Shown here piece by piece: positions 44,704 through 54,297 of a stretch of DNA of 64,000 nt. Numbering within the stretch: the stretch's first letter is position 1; each line of letters opens with the position of its first letter. The stretch is from SHZL01 sp963708905 (GTDB lineage Bacteria; Pseudomonadota; Gammaproteobacteria; Xanthomonadales; SZUA-36). The notes beneath the pieces are model-generated. The model saw only the letters and a program-made list of their open reading frames with translations. It searched no databases and was not told where the DNA came from. The DNA lies in the NCBI GenBank assembly GCA_963708905.1, contig CAVPUV010000015.1:1-64000 (forward strand), written 5' to 3'. The position numbers were made by a program, and so were the translations under genes.

Positions 44704-45260
44704 TTTTTCACTTGCGGGGCGCGGTAGCGGGCGAAGCGATCGAGCAATACCGCCGGTTGGCTTTCTATCATCAACATCGGCCGGTATTCCTCGCGCACAA
44801 AACGCTGCTCCATGGTGTGTTCGATAAAAGCTTGCAGGTGGTCGTAGTAAGCCGCGACGTTGAGCAGCCCGCAAGGCTTGTCGTGGAAACCCAACTGGGC
44901 CCAGGTCAGCGCTTCGAAGATTTCCTCTATGGTGCCCCAGCCTCCGGGCATGGCGATAAAGCCATCCGCAAGTTCCGCCATTTTCGCTTTGCGCTCGTGC
45001 ATGGACGCCACCACGAACAATTCAGTCAATCCTTTGTGCGCCAGTTCCTTGCTGGCCAGACTGTGGGGTATCACACCGGTGGCCCGGCCACCGGCCTGCA
45101 GCACCGCATCCGCCACCGCGCCCATCAGGCCGATACCGGACCCGCCATAAACCAGTCCCAAACCGCGCGCCACCATCTCCTGCCCCAGGTCCTGAGCGGC
45201 TTCAACATACTTCGGTGATTTGCCCGGGTTGGAGCCGCAGTAGACACAAACGGTTTGCAT
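44679..45260 (-). CDS. LOG family Rossmann-fold protein (TIGR00730)
   Basis: A 193-residue protein of the cytokinin riboside 5'-monophosphate phosphoribohydrolase family. VCVYCGSNPGKSPKY, YGGSGIGLMG and the catalytic PGGWGTIEEIFEALTW motif are all present. The bacterial enzymes cleave AMP-like nucleotides to base plus ribose 5-phosphate. The ATG at 45260 starts the conserved core. It overlaps the VOC gene and is 4 bp from the DUF4440 gene, so the three are probably one operon. Confidence 0.95.
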   Translation of the reverse strand: MQTVCVYCGSNPGKSPKYVEAAQDLGQEMVARGLGLVYGGSGIGLMGAVADAVLQAGGRATGVIPHSLASKELAHKGLTELFVVASMHERKAKMAELADGFIAMPGGWGTIEEIFEALTWAQLGFHDKPCGLLNVAAYYDHLQAFIEHTMEQRFVREEYRPMLMIESQPAVLLDRFARYRAPQVKKWIGPEET

Positions 45261-45264
45261 GAAT

Positions 45265-45723
45265 TCAGGGAAGCTCTGATGACTGCTCCTCCGCGGGTAG
45301 AGGCATCGAGGCATGATCGGCGATATACAGCCACTCGCCGTCGATCTTTCTTGCAGCGTCCATGTAGCGGCCCTTCATCTCCATGGCCTCGCCGCCGGCC
45401 AAGGGTTCGGCCGTCATCGTATACAAACCCCAGGCTACAGCGAGGTCGCCGGAAATCTCCATATGACGTTCCGTTAGTTCAGCACGGGTGATGTGGAAAT
45501 TCTTGAACAGCCCGCCCCAGGACGCCCGCACTCCATCGGGGCCAACAGCCATCATGGTATCCGGCGCGAAGGTGGTGGCGTCAGCGGTATAACAGGCGGC
45601 CATGCCATCAACATCATTGGCACGCATCGCCGCCATAAAGGCGTCCTGCAGCGCTTGCGGACTTTCGAAAGCCAGCGCGGAATGGCACAGCGCAAGGGTC
45701 AAACACAACACTAATGGTTTCAT
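45265..45723 (-). CDS. secreted DUF4440/SnoaL-like protein
   Basis: A 152-residue protein with a signal peptide (MKPLVLCLTLALCHSALA) and an NTF2-like fold domain: ALQDAFMAAMRANDVDGMAA, YTADATTFAPD and WLYIADHASMP. Members act as small binding or isomerase-like proteins; the ligand is unknown. It is the first gene of a three-gene minus-strand operon. Confidence 0.85.
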   Translation of the reverse strand: MKPLVLCLTLALCHSALAFESPQALQDAFMAAMRANDVDGMAACYTADATTFAPDTMMAVGPDGVRASWGGLFKNFHITRAELTERHMEISGDLAVAWGLYTMTAEPLAGGEAMEMKGRYMDAARKIDGEWLYIADHASMPLPAEEQSSELP

Positions 45724-45852
45724 CAAGGTATTCTCCCGTCATGGTTGGAATGCAAAGAGTGTACGCAGGAATGGTACTGCAACGCTTTGTTTAATTCACC
45801 GGATTACGCCAGAATGTATCCTTCCCCTTCATATTAATGCAACAGGTGAACG

Positions 45853-47136
45853 ATGATGACCAGAACATTCGCCCCAAAAACGGCTTTGCTGCTGCTGACG
45901 CTGACGTTTTTTACACCTTGTGCCGTGCAGGCCGAAGGCAGCCTGATGATCCGGGCGCAGGCCTACCTCGATGTCGCCAGCGGCAAGATCGTCACGCCCG
46001 CCGATATCGTCATTGAAAACGGCACCATCGCCGCGATCAACCCCGCTGCGCCACCGCAGGCTGCTCAAATCGTGGATTTACCTGGCCTGACGGTGCTGCC
46101 CGGCATGATCGATGTCCACACCCACCTGGCTTATGAAATCGGTCCCGGCTGGAAAGACGAGGCCGTCACCTGGACTCTGGGAGAGTTTGCCCACCGCAGC
46201 GCGAAGAATGCCCGCAAGACGCTGTTGGCCGGTTTCACCACGATTCGCGAACTGGGCTCGCCGGGTTTCGTCGATGTCGCCACGATGAAGGCCATCGAGC
46301 GCGGCGATATCATCGGACCCAACATCATTCCGGCGGCGAACGCGCTCAGTATTACCGGGGGTCATTGTGAGGTCACCGGGTTTGCACCCGGCATCGCCGA
46401 ACGCGACTACCGCGGCGGTGTGGCCGACGGCGTGGATGAGATACTCCGGGCCATTCGCTACCAGATCAAGCACGGCGCCAAGGCGATCAAGATCTGCGCC
46501 ACGGCGGGTGTATTGTCCTTCGAGGGTCCGGTGGGAGCACAGCAGTATTCCTTCGAGGAACTGAAAGCCGCGGCCGACGAGACGCACCGTCACGGGCTGA
46601 AAATTGCGGCCCATGCGCACGGCACCGCAGGCATCATTGCGGCATCGGAAGCTGGCATCGACTCCATCGAGCACGACAGCGTGATGACCGAGGAAGCTAC
46701 CCGCATCATCAAGAAAAACGGCACCTGGGTGGCGCCCAATATGTACCTGATTTCCGCCATCGACAGGAACGCCTTGCCGCCCGCCATTCAGGCCAAAGCC
46801 GACTATGTGATGCCGCTGTCGATTGAAAGTTTTCAGCGTGCGCTCACTGCCGATCTGAAAATCGCCTTTGGCACGGATGCGGGCGTTTACCCGCATGGCG
46901 AGAACGCGCGGGAACTCGAAGCGCGTGTACAGCACGGCATGTCGCCGCTGCAGGCGGTGCGCAGCGCAACCATCGATTCAGCCGAAGCGCTGGGAACTGC
47001 CGATCGCGGCCAGGTGAAAGTGGGCTTGATGGCCGACCTGATTGCCGTGCGGGGTAACCCCGCCGAGGACGTGAAGCTGCTGCAGGATGTGCCCTTTGTG
47101 ATGAAAGGCGGAGTCATTTACAAGCAGGCAGAATGA
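45853..47136 (+). CDS. secreted amidohydrolase family protein
   Basis: A 427-residue metal-dependent hydrolase with an N-terminal signal peptide (ALLLLTLTFFTPCAVQA). GMIDVHTHLAYE is the first metal motif, the carboxylated Lys is likely in KHGAKAIKICATAG, then AAHAHGTAGI, DSIEHDSVM and AFGTDAGVYPHGEN. It resembles the periplasmic Xaa-Pro dipeptidase/imidazolonepropionase-like group. The ATG at 45853 or 45856 is used. Confidence 0.94.
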   Translation: MMTRTFAPKTALLLLTLTFFTPCAVQAEGSLMIRAQAYLDVASGKIVTPADIVIENGTIAAINPAAPPQAAQIVDLPGLTVLPGMIDVHTHLAYEIGPGWKDEAVTWTLGEFAHRSAKNARKTLLAGFTTIRELGSPGFVDVATMKAIERGDIIGPNIIPAANALSITGGHCEVTGFAPGIAERDYRGGVADGVDEILRAIRYQIKHGAKAIKICATAGVLSFEGPVGAQQYSFEELKAAADETHRHGLKIAAHAHGTAGIIAASEAGIDSIEHDSVMTEEATRIIKKNGTWVAPNMYLISAIDRNALPPAIQAKADYVMPLSIESFQRALTADLKIAFGTDAGVYPHGENARELEARVQHGMSPLQAVRSATIDSAEALGTADRGQVKVGLMADLIAVRGNPAEDVKLLQDVPFVMKGGVIYKQAE

Positions 47137-47161
47137 GGATAGCGACCGCAGGAGCTGCGAC

Positions 47162-47749
47162 ATGCGAACTCAATACTGGTTTTGTTCGATTATTGCTGTG
47201 CTGTGCCTTCCCGGTTGCGAGGCGGTCTTCACGGAACAGCCAATGGGAGAAGAAGTGGTCAAGCTGGACCAGACCATCTGGCAGGCAACCTGGCTGGGAG
47301 ACGAGGTGGTGCTGGTTACCACGGTGATGGATGCCGACAAGGGCTTGCTGCAGGCTGCCTGGGTGGAACGAAGGCCTGAAGGCGCCAGCTTCGAAGCATA
47401 CACGGGCACGGTCCGCCGCACCGGCGACCTGCTGTACCTGAACATGGAGCATCAGCCAGAGGAACGAGGGAATGCCGCGGCCACACCCCCCGCCGAGGCC
47501 ACCCAGGATGCGCCGGAGTACTACTGGGCCAGGATAGAGAACGACGGCCGACGTGCCGTCCTGTGGTGGCCTGACATAGAGCAAGTCAAGGCGGCGGTCG
47601 GCGATGGCAGGTTGCCCGGCACCATCAAGGAAGACAAGGATGTCGTCCTGCGACCGCTGGCAGCATCACACCTGCAATTGATCAATTCGCCGACTTCCGG
47701 CTTGCTCAAGTGGTCGCAGCCTGTGACCTTCCTGCGCATTGGTGACTGA
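47162..47749 (+). CDS. putative lipoprotein of unknown function
   Basis: A 195-residue protein with an N-terminal lipobox (CSIIAVLCLPGC), so the mature protein would be anchored by Cys19. The rest is a predicted beta-rich periplasmic domain (GDEVVLVTTVMDADKG, VLWWPDIEQVKAAVGDGRLP). No family is recognised. It starts 26 bp after the amidohydrolase and is probably co-transcribed. Confidence 0.8.
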   Translation: MRTQYWFCSIIAVLCLPGCEAVFTEQPMGEEVVKLDQTIWQATWLGDEVVLVTTVMDADKGLLQAAWVERRPEGASFEAYTGTVRRTGDLLYLNMEHQPEERGNAAATPPAEATQDAPEYYWARIENDGRRAVLWWPDIEQVKAAVGDGRLPGTIKEDKDVVLRPLAASHLQLINSPTSGLLKWSQPVTFLRIGD

Positions 47750-47809
47750 CGAGGTCCTGAAGCCAGCCGATGGCTTCAGTGCCGCGCCGGTTTTCGACTG
47801 GAGAGGAAA

Positions 47810-49700
47810 TTACCAGGAAATACCGTAATCATCACCCTGTTCACTGGCGCCGCCCCACAGACTGCCGTTTTCGCGATCGATGAATATTGCCGTGGTGGGG
47901 CTGTAGGTGCGCTCCACAGTTTCCACGGTATAACCCATCCTGCTGAGTTCACTGCGCACCCATTCCGACACCTGTGCTGGTGAGCTGAAGCCTCCCCGGC
48001 TCCGATTGGTGCGCGCCGAACGAGCTTTGCATCTGGAAGCTGGTGATGGTGTGTGCCTCTACCGCCTGCTGCACGTTCATGCCGAATTCAACCACGTTAA
48101 GAAAGAACTGCAGCAGGTTCTGCTCCTGGGTATCGCCGCCCTGCACGGAAAACGCCAGCATGGGCTTGCCGTCCTGCAGCGCCAGCGTGGGGGTCAGGGT
48201 GACGCGCGGATGTTGCCCGGGGTGGACCACGTTGTAGGGATTCAGTGCTTCATCCAGTACAAAGCTTTGCATGCGCTGACTCAGGCCGACGCCGGTATGA
48301 CCGGCGATGAACGCCGGTATCCAGCCGCCGCTGGGCGTGACCGAAACCACCCAGCCTTCGGCGTCAGCGGCCTGGATGGAAGTGGTTCCCGCCAGGAACC
48401 CCTCGTCTTTGCTCATCACATGGGCTTGCTGGAAGCCTGCCACACCTTCGGCTTCAGCTTTGGGCGGAATGGGTGTCCATTTTTCCAGTAATTCGAGATA
48501 AGGGTTTTTGCCATCCTGGAAAGGATAGGGATCACCCGGCTTGACACCGGGGTCGTTTTTATTCCAGTTGATCTGTTCGCGCCGCAGTTGCGCATAGGCT
48601 TTCGACAACAGCCCCTGAACCGGTGATACGGGCGCTACATACGGGTCGCCATAATAAAAATCGCGGTCGGCGAAAGCCAGGTTCATGACCTGGTACAGCG
48701 TGTGGATATAGCGCGCGCTGCCGTAACCCATGCTTTTCAGATCGATGTCTTCCAGCATGTTCAGCGCCTGCAGCATCGCCGGACCTTGCGTCCAGGTGGT
48801 CAGCTTATAGACTTCAATGCCTTTGTAGGTCGTGCTGACGGGGTCTTCGATATGCACCTGCCAGCCGTCCAGGTCCTGCAGGGTCATCAGCCCGCCGTAC
48901 TCGGTGGAAGCGCGGACCAGTTCTTCGGCGATATCTCCACGATAGAAACGATCATAGGCAGCGTAGATGGCCTCTTTGCGATTCTTGCCCTTGGCCAGTG
49001 CATCAGCCTCGCTGTCAACCAGCTTCCGCAGCGTCGCCAACAGTTCGGGCTGGCGAAAAATTTCACCGGCAACGGGGGCGGCGCGTTGCTGGCTGTCATC
49101 CTCGTTCATATGCGGCAGGAACACCGCTTTCGAGTACGACCACTGCGCCAGCAGTGTTTTGCGACTCTCCATGTTGTCGGCCTGCGACTGCTCGATGGGG
49201 TAACCCTCGGCCATTTGCATGGCCGGCGCCAACACCTCGGCCAGACCGAGAGTTCCAAACTCGGCCAGCATCACCATCAGCCCGCCCGGGGTGCCGGGCG
49301 TGACCGCCGCCAGCGGTCCGAATTCGGGTGGATAGGCCATGTCTTTGCCGCGGAAAAACTCCGCGGTGGCTCCGCTTGGCGCCACGCCCAGCGCATTGAT
49401 GCCTTTGACTTCACCGCTGTGCGGGTTGTAGATCAGCGCCTGGGTCTCGCCACCCCAGCCCAGCGTGTCCCACATGGTCGCGGTGGCTGCCAGCATGGCG
49501 CAGGAGGCATCCACTGCGTTACCGCCGCGGCTGAAGATCATGGCGCCCGCAGTGGCGGCCAGCGGCTTGCCGGTAATGGCCACCCAGTGTTGGCCGTGCA
49601 ATACCGGCTTGATGGTTTTCTGCGCCTGGGCGGACCCCGCAGCGCACAGTGTGGAAAGAAAGATGGCCATGAGGGTGCTGCCGCTGGGACGACGCATCAT
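47810..49700 (-). pseudogene. gamma-glutamyltransferase, C-terminal frameshift
   Basis: A periplasmic gamma-glutamyltransferase/cephalosporin acylase homologue: signal peptide, large-subunit motifs (ISRGGNAVDASCAM-like FSRGGNAVDASCAM) and the autocleavage/nucleophile Thr in GTTSIQAADAEGW, with NPYNVVHPGQHPRVTLTP. The open frame ends at 47949, but the missing family tail (VSEWVRSELSRMGYTVETVE, GSLWGGASEQGDDYGISW) follows in another frame to a TAA at 47810. One base change near 47980 explains it. It may be a recent lesion or a sequencing error. Confidence 0.85.
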
Positions 49701-50101
49701 TGATCCAGAATGTTGTTTGATTTGGGCGTGTACTGCGCGGCTTCTTCCTTGCTGAGCTGTATGACTTTCAGGGTCCAGTTCATCATCGTGGCGTTGACGC
49801 GGAAGTAATAGCGGCCGCTTTCATTGAACAGCCTGACGCCGTTGCCGGCCGTCTTGGTTTGCAGCACCATGCCCTCGTAGGCCCCGGTACCGGCATTGAA
49901 CATGGTTACTTCAACGGCGACCACTTGGCTGAGTTCGCCGCTGACGCGCCAGTCCACGATCCAGGGCGCGCGCACATCGAACTCCGCGGTGTCGCTGCTA
50001 CGGCTGCCGGAAAACTGTGTGATCAGTTCTTCCGCGCTGGCGGCGGGCGCCAGGCTGCACAGCAGTGAAAAAAGGATCGCAAGAGAAGATCGATGGCACA
50101 T
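49697..50101 (-). CDS. small secreted protein of unknown function
   Basis: A 134-residue protein with a signal peptide (SLAILFSLLCSLAPAASA) and a single beta-rich domain (FDVRAPWIVDWRVSG, GRYYFRVNATMMNWTLKVIQ). Its stop overlaps the gamma-glutamyltransferase start by 4 bp, so it is the first gene of that operon. The family is not recognised; the domain could bind a ligand or cover the transferase. Confidence 0.8.
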   Translation of the reverse strand: MCHRSSLAILFSLLCSLAPAASAEELITQFSGSRSSDTAEFDVRAPWIVDWRVSGELSQVVAVEVTMFNAGTGAYEGMVLQTKTAGNGVRLFNESGRYYFRVNATMMNWTLKVIQLSKEEAAQYTPKSNNILDQ

Positions 50102-50186
50102 ATTCTGGTCCCTGTGTTATTCACCGCAAGCTGCCGATGTTTGCCGGTGCATTCCGGTACACTACTCTTTTACCCGGAGTATAACC

Positions 50187-51065
50187 TTGAACAATGACCG
50201 GGCGGATAGCCGCCCAGAAGCAAGATTTTACGGCACCGAGCGCTATGTCGCCACCGCAGACCTCGCCACTGCGGTCAACGCCGCGGTAACCCTGGGCCGG
50301 CCCATCCTGATCAAGGGTGAGCCCGGCACCGGCAAGACCCAGCTGGCCGAGGAAGTCGCCCACAGCCTGAATCTGCCTTTGCTGCAGTGGCATATCAAGT
50401 CCACCACCAAGGCGCAGCAGGGCCTGTACGAGTATGACGCTGTTGCCCGCCTGCGCGATTCACAGCTGGGTGATGAGCGGGTGCATGATATTCGCAACTA
50501 CATCATCAAAGGGCCGATGTGGGAAGCCTTCGATCAGGACGTACAGCCGGTGCTGCTGATCGATGAGATCGACAAAGCGGACATCGAGTTCCCCAACGAT
50601 CTGTTGCGCGAACTCGACCGCATGGAGTTCTATGTCTACGAAACGCACGAGACCATCGTGGCGCGGCATCGCCCGATCATTGTCATTACCAGCAACAACG
50701 AGAAGGAATTGCCGGACGCTTTTCTGCGCCGCTGTTTTTTCCACTACATCCGCTTTCCCGATCCGGCAACGATGGCCGAGATCGTCGAGGTCCACTATCC
50801 CGGGCTGAAAAAGGAACTGCTCAAGGAAGCGCTGGAAGCTTTCTATCGCTTGCGTGAGGTGCCGGGTCTGAAAAAGAAACCCTCGACCTCTGAATTACTC
50901 GACTGGCTGAAACTGTTGCTGGCCGAAGACATTCCGCCCGAAGCGCTGAACAGTGATGACCGGCGCAAGGTTTTGCCGCCACTGCATGGCGCCTTGCTGA
51001 AAAATGAACAGGACGTTCACCTGTTCGAACGGCTGATCTTCCTGCACCAGCGCGATGCTCGTTGA
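50187..51065 (+). CDS. MoxR-family AAA+ ATPase
   Basis: A 292-residue MoxR-type ATPase: Walker A IKGEPGTGKTQLAEEVA, Walker B PVLLIDEIDKADIEFPNDLL, sensor ITSNNEKELPDAFLRRC. I chose the TTG at 50187 because GGAG lies eight bases upstream and the family alignment begins soon after; upstream sequence of the same frame has no similarity. It overlaps the VWA gene by 11 bp. MoxR/VWA pairs act as chaperones that insert cofactors or mature enzymes. Confidence 0.92.
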   Translation: MNNDRADSRPEARFYGTERYVATADLATAVNAAVTLGRPILIKGEPGTGKTQLAEEVAHSLNLPLLQWHIKSTTKAQQGLYEYDAVARLRDSQLGDERVHDIRNYIIKGPMWEAFDQDVQPVLLIDEIDKADIEFPNDLLRELDRMEFYVYETHETIVARHRPIIVITSNNEKELPDAFLRRCFFHYIRFPDPATMAEIVEVHYPGLKKELLKEALEAFYRLREVPGLKKKPSTSELLDWLKLLLAEDIPPEALNSDDRRKVLPPLHGALLKNEQDVHLFERLIFLHQRDAR

Positions 51066-52224
51066 GTTTTTTTATCAGCTGCGCCGGGGTGGTCTGAAGG
51101 TCTCCCTGACCGAATTCCTGTTGCTGCTCGAGGCGATGAAACGGGGCCTGGCCCGGTTCAGCATCGATGAGTTCTATTACCTGGCGCGCGCCTGCCTGGT
51201 GAAGGATGAATCGCTGTACGACCGGTTCGACCGGGTATTTGCCGCGCATTTCAAAGGTATTGAGCAGGTATTCGGACCGCCAGGCGCCGAGATACCGGAC
51301 GAATGGCTGCGCCAGCAGATTGACCGGCTCTTCAGCGATGAAGAAAAGGCCCGGATCAAGGCCCTGGACTGGGATGAACTGATGGCGACCCTGCGCCAGC
51401 GCCTGGAGGAGCAAAAGGAGCGCCACGAGGGGGGGAGTAAATGGATTGGCACCGGCGGTACCTCACCCTACGGCTCCGGCGGCTACAACCCGGCGGGCGT
51501 ACGTATCGGGCCACAGGGAGGCCAGCGTTCCGCAGTCAAGGTTTGGGAAAAGCGTGAGTATCGCAACCTGGACGCCACGGTCGAGCTCGGCACGCGTAAT
51601 CTCAAGGTGGCCCTGCGGCGCTTGCGGCGCTTTGCCCGCCAGGGCGCGGCTGAAGAGCTGGATCTGCCGGACACCATCGATTCCACTGCCCGTAATGCCG
51701 GCCTGCTGGACATCAGGATGGTGCCGGAACGGCATAATGCGATCAAGGTGCTGTTGTTTCTGGATGCGGGCGGCTCCATGGACGATCACGTTCGCGCCTG
51801 CGAGGAATTGTTTTCAGCCGCCAAGAGCGAGTTCAAGCATCTTGAGTATTTCTACTTCCACAATTGCGTGTATGAAGGAGTGTGGAAAGACAACCGCCAC
51901 CGCCACAGCGAAAAAATTCCGGTCATGGATGTGTTGCATAAATACGCGGCCGATTACAAGCTGATCCTGGTGGGTGATGCGACCATGAGCCCTTATGAAA
52001 TCACCTATCCTGGCGGCAGCGTGGAACACTTCAACGAAGAAGCCGGCGCACAGTGGATGAAGCGTCTGCTGGATACCTACCCCAAGGCCATCTGGCTGAA
52101 TCCGGAGCCACAGATCCGCTGGCCGCATACGCCTTCGATCCGCATGATTGCCGAACTGATGGAACAGCGCATGTTTCCGTTGACCATCAGCGGGCTGGAG
52201 CAGGGCATGCGGGAGTTGTCTTAG
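51055..52224 (+). CDS. VWA domain protein (CoxE-like)
   Basis: A 389-residue protein, the VWA partner of the MoxR ATPase. The N-terminal helical half is MoxR-associated (RRGGLKVSLTEFLLLLEAMK). The VWA domain begins at IKVLLFLDAGGSMDDHVRAC; the MIDAS motif is DAGGS rather than DxSxS, the first Ser being replaced by Gly. LILVGDATMSPYEI gives the later metal site. The modified MIDAS may alter metal binding. Confidence 0.9.
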   Translation: MLVEFFYQLRRGGLKVSLTEFLLLLEAMKRGLARFSIDEFYYLARACLVKDESLYDRFDRVFAAHFKGIEQVFGPPGAEIPDEWLRQQIDRLFSDEEKARIKALDWDELMATLRQRLEEQKERHEGGSKWIGTGGTSPYGSGGYNPAGVRIGPQGGQRSAVKVWEKREYRNLDATVELGTRNLKVALRRLRRFARQGAAEELDLPDTIDSTARNAGLLDIRMVPERHNAIKVLLFLDAGGSMDDHVRACEELFSAAKSEFKHLEYFYFHNCVYEGVWKDNRHRHSEKIPVMDVLHKYAADYKLILVGDATMSPYEITYPGGSVEHFNEEAGAQWMKRLLDTYPKAIWLNPEPQIRWPHTPSIRMIAELMEQRMFPLTISGLEQGMRELS

Positions 52225-52258
52225 AAAGACCCGGTTCCACCGTCTGCCAGAGCGCTTT

Positions 52259-53596
52259 TCATATGAGCGAAGAATCGGGGATAACCTGTCGATGCACAGC
52301 TGCAGATTGCTTCTTGATCAGCATGGGCACCATGGCGCCCAGTAGCATGAATGCGCTGATGACAAAAAACGCCGTTGCGGTGGAATCGGTGGCGGTGCGG
52401 ATGCGGCCGATCAGTTCCGGGCCGAAAAATCCGCCCAGGTTGCCCAGTGAATTGATCCAGGCAATGCCAGCGGCGGCCGCCGTACCGGACAGGAAAGCCG
52501 CTGGAATGGACCAGAACACCACGATCGCGGACAACAGCCCGGTGGTGATCAGGGTCAGGCAGATCATGGATGGCATCGCGGCGTGCCCCACCAGCGCCAG
52601 ACCCAGTAAACCAGCAGCGGCCGTCAGCATCGGTAAGGTCGCATGCCAGAAGCGCTCTCCGCTGCGGTCTGAGTGGCTGCCGACCAGCACCATGGTTACG
52701 GCCGCGATGCCCCAGGGCACCATGCTCAGCAAGCCGACTTGCAGGTAGTTGTGCTGGTCGATGCCAAATTCCTGGATGATGGTGGGCATCCAGAAATTGA
52801 CCCCGTAGAAACCGATCATCATGCACAGGTAGCAGAACGACAGCGCCCACACCCGGCCATCACGGAATACCTCGGTGAAGCGGTCTCTGCGTCCCTGCGC
52901 GCTCTTGCCTGCCTCGTCCTCGGCCAGGTGGCGCAACACCAGCGCACGCTCGGAATCATTCAGCCATTTGGCCTTGTGCGGTCCATCGTCGAGCAGCACC
53001 AGCACCAGAACGCCAACCATCACGGAGGGCAGGCCTTCGAGCAGGAATAACCACTGCCAGCCCTGCCAGGCGTTGACGCCGTCGAGAAATTGCATGATCG
53101 AACCCGATATGGGTGCGCCGATAACATTGGAAATGGCGACCGCGGTCAGGAACAGTGCGTTCATGCGGCAACGCTGCGCGGCTGGAAACCAGTAAGTCAG
53201 GTACAGGATGACGCCGGGAAAGAAGCCGGCTTCGGCGGCGCCGAGCAGGAATCGCAAGGTGTAAAACCAGAACTCGGTTTCAACCAGCATCATGCAGGCA
53301 GAAATGATGCCCCAGGTCACCATGATGCGGGCAATCCACATCCTGGCGCCGACTTTTTCCAGGATCAGATTGCTCGGCACCTCGAAAAAGAAATAGCCGA
53401 TGAAGAATATGCCCGCGCCAAAGCCGTAAACCGCGTCACTGAAATCCAGTTGGCCGGCCATCTGCAGCTTGGCGAAGCCGATATTGACGCGATCGAGGAA
53501 AGCGACCACGTAGCACAGGAACAGGAACGGTACGATGCGCCAGAATATTCTTTTGTACAGCTTGAGTTCGGTTTTAGCGAGGCGAATCGTTTTCAT
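52259..53596 (-). CDS. MFS transporter, ACS/phthalate-tartrate type
   Basis: A 445-residue major-facilitator protein with 12 predicted helices. The N-terminal YVVAFLDRVNIGFAKLQM is typical of anion:cation symporters for organic acids (ACS family), as is WFPAAQRCRMNALFL. Its start overlaps the end of the metallo-hydrolase gene by 4 bp. An organic anion is the likely substrate. Confidence 0.93.
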   Translation of the reverse strand: MKTIRLAKTELKLYKRIFWRIVPFLFLCYVVAFLDRVNIGFAKLQMAGQLDFSDAVYGFGAGIFFIGYFFFEVPSNLILEKVGARMWIARIMVTWGIISACMMLVETEFWFYTLRFLLGAAEAGFFPGVILYLTYWFPAAQRCRMNALFLTAVAISNVIGAPISGSIMQFLDGVNAWQGWQWLFLLEGLPSVMVGVLVLVLLDDGPHKAKWLNDSERALVLRHLAEDEAGKSAQGRRDRFTEVFRDGRVWALSFCYLCMMIGFYGVNFWMPTIIQEFGIDQHNYLQVGLLSMVPWGIAAVTMVLVGSHSDRSGERFWHATLPMLTAAAGLLGLALVGHAAMPSMICLTLITTGLLSAIVVFWSIPAAFLSGTAAAAGIAWINSLGNLGGFFGPELIGRIRTATDSTATAFFVISAFMLLGAMVPMLIKKQSAAVHRQVIPDSSLI

Positions 53597-54225
53597 CTGG
53601 CGGCGCGCACAAATGCGTTGTGGCGCATTTCGCGGCCGATGCTGGTTTCGGGGCCGTGACCGGTTATTACTACCGCTGATTCATCGAGCGTGTACAGGCG
53701 CTGCTGAATGGACTGTTTGAGTGCACGCGAATCGCCGCCAGGGAAATCGGTGCGGCCCACCGAGCCCAGGAACAGAGTGTCGCCGGCCAGCAGCAGCCCG
53801 GCATCTTTGAAGTAGAAGCTGCTGGATCCTTGGGTATGCCCGGGTGTGTGAATGCACAACCCGCCGCAGGACAGATCCTGCTCATCTTCCAGCCAATGGT
53901 CGGGATCGGGCTGGGGCGTGTACGGTACGCCAAATGCCTGGCACTGCTGCTCCAGCGAGGACCACAGGAACTGATCTGAACGGTGCAACCAGATCGGTGC
54001 GCCCGTTTGCCGGCGGATGTCGCCGGCGGCCAGGATGTGATCGAGATGGGCGTGGGTGTGCACGATGCCGATGATCTGCAAACCCAGCTCAGCGACAGCG
54101 GCCATGATGCGTTCAGGGTTGCCGCCCGGATCGAAGACGTAGCCACTACCGGTTTCGGTATCGCCCAGCACCGTGCAATTGCACTGCAGCGGGCCGACCG
54201 GGAAAGATTTGCGTACCAGGCTCAT
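53593..54225 (-). CDS. MBL-fold metallo-hydrolase
   Basis: A 210-residue metallo-beta-lactamase-fold enzyme of the YcbL/glyoxalase II-like group. The metal motif is HTHAHLDHI, with HTPGHTQGSSSFY, LLAGDTLFLGSVGRTDFPGG and the C-terminal VVITGHGPETSIGRE. The ATG at 54225 starts the conserved part (MSLVRKSFPVGPLQCNCTVL). It may hydrolyse a thioester such as S-lactoylglutathione. Confidence 0.94.
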   Translation of the reverse strand: MSLVRKSFPVGPLQCNCTVLGDTETGSGYVFDPGGNPERIMAAVAELGLQIIGIVHTHAHLDHILAAGDIRRQTGAPIWLHRSDQFLWSSLEQQCQAFGVPYTPQPDPDHWLEDEQDLSCGGLCIHTPGHTQGSSSFYFKDAGLLLAGDTLFLGSVGRTDFPGGDSRALKQSIQQRLYTLDESAVVITGHGPETSIGREMRHNAFVRAAR

Positions 54226-54297
54226 GGTGCCTTTATACCATGCCGGCACGCATGGTCAAAAGCAGCCGTGGAAAACTCTTTACAACAGACGCCAGAA

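Noticed and set aside
48702..49703. 333-codon frame antisense to the gamma-glutamyltransferase
   Set aside because: No family pattern; the minus strand has signal peptide and catalytic motifs.
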